Of a DNA stretch of 64,000 nucleotides, positions 58,435-64,000 are shown piece by piece (within the stretch, counting starts at the first letter, position 1; each line of letters opens with the position of its first letter). The translations under genes were made by a program, and so were the position numbers. This stretch comes from CAZHEV01 sp964531335 [NCBI: uncultured bacterium]. Its GTDB lineage: Bacteria; Eisenbacteria; RBG-16-71-46; CAZHEV01. The DNA is taken from contig CAZHEV010000010.1 in the NCBI GenBank assembly GCA_964531335.1, forward strand, positions 1-64,000, written 5' to 3'. A model generated the notes under the pieces. That model was not told the DNA's origin, did not search any database, and saw only the letters and a program-made list of their open reading frames with translations.

Positions 58435-58498
58435 CTGCGCACCTCCCGCGGGCCGCGCCCGCCTATATCGTGTATTTCGATGCGGAATCTCCGTGTGC

Positions 58499-60106
58499 TC
58501 ACTCACGGGCCAGGAGAGATCCCGTGGGCGGGATTTTGTCGAATTTGAGCCCGTTGAAAGGACGGAGGTCGGACGACATCAGGTCCATTACGCCCGCCGG
58601 GTCTTCCGCCTCGATCTCGACGCCGAGCGCCGCGGCGAGCTCGAGAAGCACGTCCAGCTCCGGTCTCACGCCCGACGGAGGATCGTATGCCTGCGTTATT
58701 CTCTGCACCCTGCGCTGGTAGTTGGTGAAGGTCCCGTATTTCTCCACGAACGTGGCCGCCGGGAACACGACGGACGCGTAGTCCATCTCCGGGCAGACCG
58801 CGACCGTATGCAGTATGACAACCTCGGTGTTTGCGAGCGCCTCGCGGACCACGTTCTCCCGGCCTTCCCCGCCCAGGAGACCCGGACCCAGCAGATACAG
58901 GGCCTTCGCGCGCCCCCCCAACACGTCTTCCAGCGCCGTCTTGAGGTTCACTCCGCCGCCCGCGGGTCCCAGGCCGATCTCTCTTATGCCCGTCGTGTTG
59001 GGGTTCTTGTCCTTCCTTCTCAGGATCTCATCCTCCATCTCGGAGGGATCGATCGCGGCTCCGTTCAAGCTGAAATCCGCGGTCTTCGCGTTTATGCCCT
59101 GCATCAGCTTCTTGAAGACGTAGAGCTCTTCGTTGGTCGCTCTCGGGGTGGCGACGCCCGCCACCGAGCCCTCTCCGCCCTTGGACAAAGACCCCGTGAT
59201 CAGCCGCGAGGCCTCCGCCAGTGCGTTTTCCCAGGACACGGGCTGGAGATGCCCGGACTTGCGGACCATGGGGGACGTGACTCTGTCTCTCCTGTTGAGA
59301 TGCTTGTAGGAGAGCCTGCCCTCGTCGCAGATCCAGCTCTTGTTGACCTCGGGGTTCCTGCGGGGGACGAATCTGTAGACGGTCTTGTTCCTGTAATCCA
59401 CCCTGATGTTGCAGCCTGTGCTGCATTCCGTGCACACGGAGTCCACTCCTCCGTCAAGGCGCCAAACGCTGCAAGCGAACCGGAAGTCGTGGCTCGTCAG
59501 GGCCCCTACGGGGCAAATGTCGTTCAGGTTCCCGGAGTAAGGATTGTCCACCGGCTTGTCGTCGAAGCTCGCGATCTCCGTCCGGTTTCCTCTGTTGAAG
59601 AAGGCGAGCTCCCCGGTGCCCGTCACCTCGTTGCAGAACCTGATGCACCTCGAGCAGAGAATGCAACGCTCCTTGTCCATGACGACCATGCGGCCGAGCT
59701 TAATGGCTTTTCTCTTGTGGACCTTGTCGGGCAACGGGATCCGACTGCCGTGCAGCCCGATCTTCATGTAGTAATCCTGTAGGTAGCATTCTCCCGACTG
59801 GTCGCAGATGGGACAGTCTATCGGATGGTTGAGGAGCAGGAACTCCAGAACGGCCCTCACAGCGCTCTTGACCTTCGGCGTGTCCGTGCGGACCACCATG
59901 TCGTCGGTCACCACGGTGCTGCAGGCCGTGACCAGCTTGGGCATTCCCTCGACCTCGACCAGGCAAATCCGGCAATTGCCGGCTATGCTCAGATCGGGGT
60001 GAAAGCAATAGCGCGGTATGAATATTCCAAGCTCGTCGGCGGCGGCCATTATGGTGGTGCCGGACTCGACCTCGATCTCTTTGCCGTTGATGGTTGCCTT
60101 TGGCAT
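58499..60106 (-). CDS. nuoG: NuoG-like NADH dehydrogenase iron-sulfur subunit, orphan
   Basis: 535 residues, shorter than most NuoG. The N-terminal 2Fe-2S ferredoxin has Cys at 34, 45, 48 and 62; the His-Cys3 cluster site is H94, C98, C101, C107; a 4Fe-4S site follows at C148, C151, C154, C158. Then a molybdopterin-like domain with CTECSTGCNIRVD carries a further cluster, but the second half of that domain is short. In complex I it passes electrons from NADH along the cluster chain. No nuoE, nuoF or other nuo gene is nearby, so it may serve a hydrogenase, formate dehydrogenase or a dispersed complex I. ATG 60106 has GAGAGGAG upstream. Confidence 0.85.
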   Translation of the reverse strand: MPKATINGKEIEVESGTTIMAAADELGIFIPRYCFHPDLSIAGNCRICLVEVEGMPKLVTACSTVVTDDMVVRTDTPKVKSAVRAVLEFLLLNHPIDCPICDQSGECYLQDYYMKIGLHGSRIPLPDKVHKRKAIKLGRMVVMDKERCILCSRCIRFCNEVTGTGELAFFNRGNRTEIASFDDKPVDNPYSGNLNDICPVGALTSHDFRFACSVWRLDGGVDSVCTECSTGCNIRVDYRNKTVYRFVPRRNPEVNKSWICDEGRLSYKHLNRRDRVTSPMVRKSGHLQPVSWENALAEASRLITGSLSKGGEGSVAGVATPRATNEELYVFKKLMQGINAKTADFSLNGAAIDPSEMEDEILRRKDKNPNTTGIREIGLGPAGGGVNLKTALEDVLGGRAKALYLLGPGLLGGEGRENVVREALANTEVVILHTVAVCPEMDYASVVFPAATFVEKYGTFTNYQRRVQRITQAYDPPSGVRPELDVLLELAAALGVEIEAEDPAGVMDLMSSDLRPFNGLKFDKIPPTGSLLARE

Positions 60107-60290
60107 GCCGCTCCTCTCTGAGCGCCCGGCCCGCCGGGGGGGTCGCTGGATCGCATCCGAAAGTCGAGCCTCTATTATCCAAGATCGCGGTCCGCGCGTC
60201 AAGGACAGCCGGAAGGCCGCGGGGGCCGGTACGCCTTGTGTTCAATGCGATTGGCCGGCATCGTGCGGAAAGACGAGCCCCGTGACGACC

Positions 60291-60319
60291 TTGACATTCA
60301 CGTAAGGGTTGTTCATAAT
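60291..60319 (+). promoter_or_regulatory. merR promoter overlapping operator-like dyad (site 1)
   Basis: TTGACA (60291-60296) and CATAAT (60314-60319) with 17 bases between, 60 bases before merR. The spacer holds TTCACGTAAGGGTTGTT, which matches two further sites at 61063-61085 and 63075-63097 (core ACGTAAGGGT). An operator inside the spacer is how MerR proteins act, so autoregulation is likely. Confidence 0.65.
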
Positions 60320-60378
60320 CGCGGAGGCTGGTTAGACGGTCCAATTCCCCGATGACAGGACAATAGCAGGAGACCCGG

Positions 60379-60849
60379 ATGGCCAAGAAGAAGTACTGGA
60401 TTGGAGACGTGGCCAAGAAACTAGGCCTGTCGCTGAGGACTATCAGATACTACGAGGAGATGGGGCTTCTCAAGCCCAGGGGCCGCACGGCGGGCCGGTT
60501 CAGGCTCTACGACGAGTCGGACGTCCTGAGGCTCAGGGCCATCCAGACCCTGAAACACCTGGGATACTCGCTCAAGGACATTCAGCAGCTCATGCGCGCA
60601 GCCTCGACGAGCAAGACCGGCCACGAGCTCGTCAAGAACATGCTCGCGGACCTTCAGCGTCAGGAGCAGATAGCCAGGGAGCAGTTGAAGCGCTGCAAGG
60701 AAACTCTCAAGAACATAGACAGCGCGAGCAGGCTCCTCGCGAACTGCATGGGGTGCAAGCGAAAGCCCACCAAGTCGCATTGCCTTCACTGCAAGGTGTT
60801 CCCGTCGGAGGAAGATGTGCCCATCATCTTCCGTGCAGCTTTCGCCTGA
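60379..60849 (+). CDS. MerR-family regulator with C-terminal Cys cluster
   Basis: 156 residues. The winged-helix N-terminus is canonical (IGDVAKKLGLSLRTIRYYEEMGLLKPRG, then FRLYDESDVLRL), followed by the usual dimer coiled coil (about 80-120). The end holds two CxxC pairs, C123-C126 and C135-C138, plus C106 (NCMGC and HCLHC), so a metal ion or iron-sulfur cluster could be the signal. It is divergent from the NuoG-like gene. The same operator core occurs near the ETF-QO gene, recalling MerR proteins that control acyl-CoA breakdown. Confidence 0.88.
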   Translation: MAKKKYWIGDVAKKLGLSLRTIRYYEEMGLLKPRGRTAGRFRLYDESDVLRLRAIQTLKHLGYSLKDIQQLMRAASTSKTGHELVKNMLADLQRQEQIAREQLKRCKETLKNIDSASRLLANCMGCKRKPTKSHCLHCKVFPSEEDVPIIFRAAFA

Positions 60850-61180
60850 CAGCGGGTTGACGGCCCCCGGAAGGCCATCCGCCGCCCGAACCCGGCACGG
60901 CCGTCCGGACGAGAACAGCGGCTGAAAGCGGCAGCGGCGACATCCCGCGCGCCGGTCCCTTTCGGGGAGGCCCTCCTTAGGGGAACCGGACGCTCAGGGA
61001 TCGCCGCCGCCTTGCAACCTCACACCGCCTTCCCGGGCCGTCTATGCTCGGGGTCAACGTACTCTACAGTAACGTAAGGGTCAAGCAAAAAGTCGAGGGC
61101 TCGCGCCTCGGCGGAGCCGGGGCTCGCCCGGAGCGTCGTACGCGATCGCCTACGCTGCTAAGGGGGGACGCGTAGCTCCG
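60850..61180. other. convergent intergenic region with operator-like site
   Basis: 331 bases between the ends of merR and the ETF-QO gene. No coding frame is supported. The only structure noted is the operator-like site at 61063-61085. Confidence 0.45.
61063..61085. promoter_or_regulatory. MerR operator-like dyad (site 2)
   Basis: On the plus strand TCTACAGTAACG followed by TAAGGGTCAAG shares the ten-base core ACGTAAGGGT with site 1 and the outer TTGAC (minus strand 61084-61080) with sites 1 and 3. Its place between two converging genes is unexpected. Confidence 0.5.
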
Positions 61181-62830
61181 CTAGAGATCGACGTACTGCG
61201 GGCCGCCCCCTCCCTCGGGGGTCACCCAGTTGATTACCTCGTAAGGGTCCGAGATGTCGCATGTCTTGCAGTGAACGCAGTTGCTGGGGTTCAGCTTGAG
61301 CACCTTCGACCCGCCCTCCTCCTCCATCTCGTAGACCTGGGCCGGACAGAAGTACTGGCATGGATTGCCGTACTCCACCGTGCATCTGTTGTTGCAGATG
61401 TCGTAGTCCGCGATCACCAGGTGGCAGGGCTGGTCCTCTTCGTGCTTGGTCCTCGAGTGATAGACGCCCGTGAGCTTGTCGAAGGTCAGCTTGCCGTCGT
61501 ATTCGACTTCCGCGGGCCCCCGCGAGCCTTCGGGTATCTCCTCGAGCTTCTTCGTGCGGGCATGGTTCTCGGCGGCGGGCATAGGGTCCTGCAACCCTCT
61601 GCCGCCGGTGATCATCTGAAGCCCGTAATTCATGAAGCCCGCCGCGAGGCTTCCCTGGAACGCCTGGTGGAAGTTTCTCACCTTGAACAGGCCGTCCCCT
61701 ATCCAGCCCCCCATAACCTTCTCTTGATAGCCGGCCAGGGAAGCCGCGTCGTTTGAGCCGGACTCCACAGCGGCCCAGGCCGTCTCCGCGGCCAGCGCGC
61801 CGGACTTCATGGCCATGTGGATCCCCTTGATCCGCGCGGCGTCCAGCAACCCGCCGCTGTCCCCCGCGATCAGGACTCCGTCGGCGTAGAGTCTGGGGAC
61901 CGAGTAGTAACCGCCTTCGGGGATGGTCTTCGCGCCCCAGCACAGCATCGAGCCCCCTGCAAGGAGGCGCGCCACCATGGGATGTGTCTTCCAGAGCTGG
62001 AACAGCGCGTGCGGATCGGTGGCCGGGTTCTCGTAGCCGAGATCTACCACCAGGCCCAGGGCGGCCTTGTTGTCGGCCATCCCATAGACGAAGCCTCCGC
62101 CGAAGGTTCTCGAGTCCAGAGGATATCCGAGGGTATGGATCACCCGACCCGGATCGAGTCGGCCCTCGGGCAACTGCCAGACCTCCTTGACCCCGGTGGT
62201 GTACATCTGCGGGTGTTTGCCCGAGTCCAGGCCCAGCTTCGAGACCATGGACTTGGTGAGGCTGCCCCTCGAGCCCTCGGCCAGCACGGTCACCTTGGCA
62301 AGGACATCCACCCCGGGCTCGTAGTTGGGCTTCTTCTCGCCGTTCTTGTCCAGCCCCCTGTCTCCGGTCCTGACCCCTATCACGGAGTCGCCGTCGTAAA
62401 GGAGCTCCGCGGCGGGAAAGCTCGTGAATATCTCCACGCCGGTCTCCTCCACGAGCTCGGAGAGCCAGCGGGTGAACTTGCCCAGCGAGATTACGTAGTA
62501 TCCGTCGTTTTGCAGGGCCTTGGGAACGATGGGAAACCTGTACTTGCCGCTCGAGGTGAGATAGTAAACGTCATCATCGGACACGGAAGCTTCGAATGGA
62601 GGGTTCTTCTCCTTGAAATCGGGGATCAGCTCGCGCAGACCTTGCGGATCGAGAATCGCGCCTGAGATAGCATGAGAGCCCACCGCCAGGCCTTTCTCGA
62701 AAAGGACTATGTTGGGCTCCTTGCCCGCCTCGCCCGCAAGCTTGCCCAGCCTCAGGGCGGCGGCCAGCCCAGCGGGGCCCGCCCCCACGACAGCCACGTC
62801 AACTTCAAGCTGTTCTCTTTCCTGCTCCAT
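61181..62830 (-). CDS. electron-transfer flavoprotein:quinone oxidoreductase
   Basis: 549 residues, the usual ETF-QO length. It passes electrons from reduced ETF (acyl-CoA and amino acid oxidation) to membrane quinone. The FAD-binding start is clear (VAVVGAGPAGLAAALRLG), with GDSGGLLDAARIKGIH as the second FAD motif and the FixC/ETF-QO region SGAILDPQGLREL. The C-terminal ferredoxin domain has CQYFCPAQVYE and NCVHCKTCDISDP, completing one 4Fe-4S site. ATG 62830 follows GGAAGGGAG. No etfA or etfB lies in the window. It is a likely MerR target. Confidence 0.94.
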   Translation of the reverse strand: MEQEREQLEVDVAVVGAGPAGLAAALRLGKLAGEAGKEPNIVLFEKGLAVGSHAISGAILDPQGLRELIPDFKEKNPPFEASVSDDDVYYLTSSGKYRFPIVPKALQNDGYYVISLGKFTRWLSELVEETGVEIFTSFPAAELLYDGDSVIGVRTGDRGLDKNGEKKPNYEPGVDVLAKVTVLAEGSRGSLTKSMVSKLGLDSGKHPQMYTTGVKEVWQLPEGRLDPGRVIHTLGYPLDSRTFGGGFVYGMADNKAALGLVVDLGYENPATDPHALFQLWKTHPMVARLLAGGSMLCWGAKTIPEGGYYSVPRLYADGVLIAGDSGGLLDAARIKGIHMAMKSGALAAETAWAAVESGSNDAASLAGYQEKVMGGWIGDGLFKVRNFHQAFQGSLAAGFMNYGLQMITGGRGLQDPMPAAENHARTKKLEEIPEGSRGPAEVEYDGKLTFDKLTGVYHSRTKHEEDQPCHLVIADYDICNNRCTVEYGNPCQYFCPAQVYEMEEEGGSKVLKLNPSNCVHCKTCDISDPYEVINWVTPEGGGGPQYVDL

Positions 62831-62881
62831 TCGTGCTCCCTTCCGGTAGGGCCCTGTTGAATCTCACTTGGTAGTCGCGCA

Positions 62882-62908
62882 TTGGCTTCTTTGGCTTCTT
62901 TGGCTTCT
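62882..62908. repeat. tandem 9-bp repeat, three copies
   Basis: TTGGCTTCT occurs three times head to tail in the ETF-QO leader, 52 bases before the start codon. It may be slippage-prone; no function is evident. Confidence 0.9.
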
Positions 62909-63068
62909 ATCGAGATTCTAGCGTTTCCAGGGCGCCCGGTAAAGAGCCGGTACGGAGGGCAAAAAAAGCCAGAAGCCGGCTCGCCTGGGCCTTAGCAGCA
63001 TCCCCCTCTAACTACTGTAAAACCTTGGCGGCAACCGACTTCTGGTTGTTCTATCTATGTTCAAGGCA

Positions 63069-63097
63069 AGGGTAGACTACCCTTCCGTAACTGTCAA
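63069..63097 (-). promoter_or_regulatory. candidate ETF-QO promoter with MerR-like operator (site 3)
   Basis: On the minus strand TTGACA (63097-63092), a 17-base spacer beginning GTTACGGAAGGGTAG, and TACCCT (63074-63069). The spacer parallels that of the merR promoter base for base at most positions. It lies about 240 bases before the ETF-QO start codon. Confidence 0.5.
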
Positions 63098-63465
63098 GTG
63101 CTCCCTGTATACTTTACGATCCGTCAAACAACCCGACCGGTGCCGACTATTTTCAATGACTTTCATTTTTTCCCCGCACTGTGTCTTGGCAAACGGCCGG
63201 GGTCTTCGAAAGAACTTGGGGATTAAAGAGATAGGAATGCCTCAAGTGTTGAGGACGGCCCCTGTACCTGCCGGCTGCGAGCTGGGGGCGGCCCGCCGGG
63301 CCTGCCCGCGGCGAGCCAGGTCAGCCCGCAAACATAGCGGAGATCGCATTGAGGTGCGCGCCCAAAGCGGCGCGCAAGGTCGAGGAGGGGCAACCCACTT
63401 CGGGCGCTCAAGAGCCCGGGGATGATCTCCTCCCGCGGAGCAGAAGCTCTATGGAGGAGAGTCGC

Positions 63466-64000
63466 CTAGCGTCTTTTCACGAGCACCCTGGCCGGCGAGC
63501 CGTCCGAACCGGCCAGACGCAACGGCAAGGCGATCAGGTCGTATCGCCCCGGCCCAACCGGCGAGAGATCAAGGCCTTCGATTATCAAGACCCCCGCCTT
63601 CATGAGAGCCACGTGGGTCTGGATCCCGCCTTTCTTGTAGCCGCCCACCGACAGGTAGTCTATTCCCAACGTCCTGACGGCAGTCTTTGCCAGGTACCTG
63701 GCCGCCTCGACCGTGATGTGGACGTAGTCCTCGAAAAAGCGATCTTCATCCCAGCACCGCTCCGAGTTGCGGGTCTTGAAGAGAATCCTCTCGCCCTTGC
63801 GTATGCGGTGCCCTTTCAGATCGGACACTTTGATTGACTCGGGGTCCTCTATCTCGATCACCCTGGCCGGCCCTATCAGAGCCTGGAGGTCTATCTCGTC
63901 TACAGATCTTCCCGAGCGGACGAAGTGAACGGGCGCGTCGATGTGCGTCCCGGCGTGGGCGCTCATCAAGAGCTCCGATTGGTTCACCGGATCGCCCCGG
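63466..64000 (-). CDS. cyclase-family metal hydrolase, cut by window edge
   Basis: At least 173 residues; the N-terminus lies beyond the window end, since the reading frame is open to base 64000 and the signature sits unusually close to the visible start. The zinc-site motif HAGTHIDAPVHF matches the kynurenine formamidase/cyclase family (PF04199, HxGTHxDxPxH). Later YLSVGGYKKGGIQTHVALMKAGVLIIEGL also fits. Members hydrolyse N-formylkynurenine or isatin, or act in polyketide formation. The exact substrate cannot be told. A GTG at 63987 is a possible but unlikely start. Confidence 0.88.
   Translation of the reverse strand, partial: RGDPVNQSELLMSAHAGTHIDAPVHFVRSGRSVDEIDLQALIGPARVIEIEDPESIKVSDLKGHRIRKGERILFKTRNSERCWDEDRFFEDYVHITVEAARYLAKTAVRTLGIDYLSVGGYKKGGIQTHVALMKAGVLIIEGLDLSPVGPGRYDLIALPLRLAGSDGSPARVLVKRR

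Larger units (their letters stand above)
62831..63465. other. 635-base upstream region of the ETF-QO gene
   Basis: No gene is supported. It holds a triple nonamer (62882-62908) and an operator-like promoter (63069-63097). A TATACA-like element lies on the minus strand at 63111-63106. Confidence 0.45.

Overview
The window is high-GC bacterial DNA with dense, mostly short-spaced genes. Lipoprotein and Sec signals, an outer-membrane beta-barrel protein, a metal-binding protein of the TroA/ZnuA type and secreted proteins ending in FlgD-like Ig tails point to a didermic bacterium. The tail type plus the gene mix (S9, M3 and M28 peptidases, RsbU-type phosphatases, lipoproteins) fits the FCB group, most likely a candidate phylum such as Krumholzibacteriota, Eisenbacteria or Latescibacterota. 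That placement is an inference from gene content. No rRNA or tRNA gene was seen.

Layout. 0.5-19 kb is metabolic: butyrate kinase, a dicarboxylate/amino-acid symporter, a membrane sulfatase-fold enzyme, an O-methyltransferase, dipeptidyl peptidase IV, an aldolase/dehydrogenase fusion, an LsrF-like aldolase with a histone-like tail, oligoendopeptidase F, MscS, a DUF418 protein, OsmC and a GAF-PP2C phosphatase. 19.3-31.3 kb is a complete type I-G (formerly I-U) CRISPR-Cas locus on the minus strand: cas3, csx17, csb1, csb2, a 20-repeat array, cas4-cas1 and cas2. 31.7-36.7 kb is a minus-strand metal-uptake operon: a small Cys/His protein, a porin-like protein, a ZnuA-like protein and two ZnuB-like permeases, with no ATPase gene. 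36.9-42.3 kb holds a cysteine-rich Thr-Cys repeat peptide (apparently frameshifted) and two overlapping genes for very large membrane proteins with GldG/DUF4350-like domains. 42.3-48 kb has lipoproteins, a truncated M28 peptidase with a FlgD-like tail and a second sulfatase-fold enzyme. 48.3-58.4 kb is a transport and peptide-use block: APC permease with UspA domains, AGCS and NSS sodium symporters, an OPT peptide transporter and an S9 peptidase. 58.5-64 kb carries an orphan NuoG-like iron-sulfur protein, a MerR regulator, ETF:quinone oxidoreductase and the edge of a cyclase-family hydrolase.

The genes suggest a heterotroph living on peptides and amino acids. Secreted S9 peptidases, OPT, AGCS and NSS bring in peptides and amino acids, PepF finishes digestion, and ETF-QO, butyrate kinase and the NuoG-like protein handle electrons and acyl groups. 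Three operator-like sites link the MerR regulator to the ETF-QO neighbourhood.

Decay and rearrangement are visible. Three genes (a PP2C phosphatase, MscS and an M28 peptidase) keep both ends but lack their middles. A 63-bp duplication sits at the edge of the CRISPR locus. A group II intron 3' remnant lies beside a nonsense-mutated FlgD-like tail. The most novel candidates are the Thr-Cys peptide with its two giant membrane partners, the extra N-terminal module on Csx17, the basic tail on the LsrF-like aldolase, and the MerR operator set.
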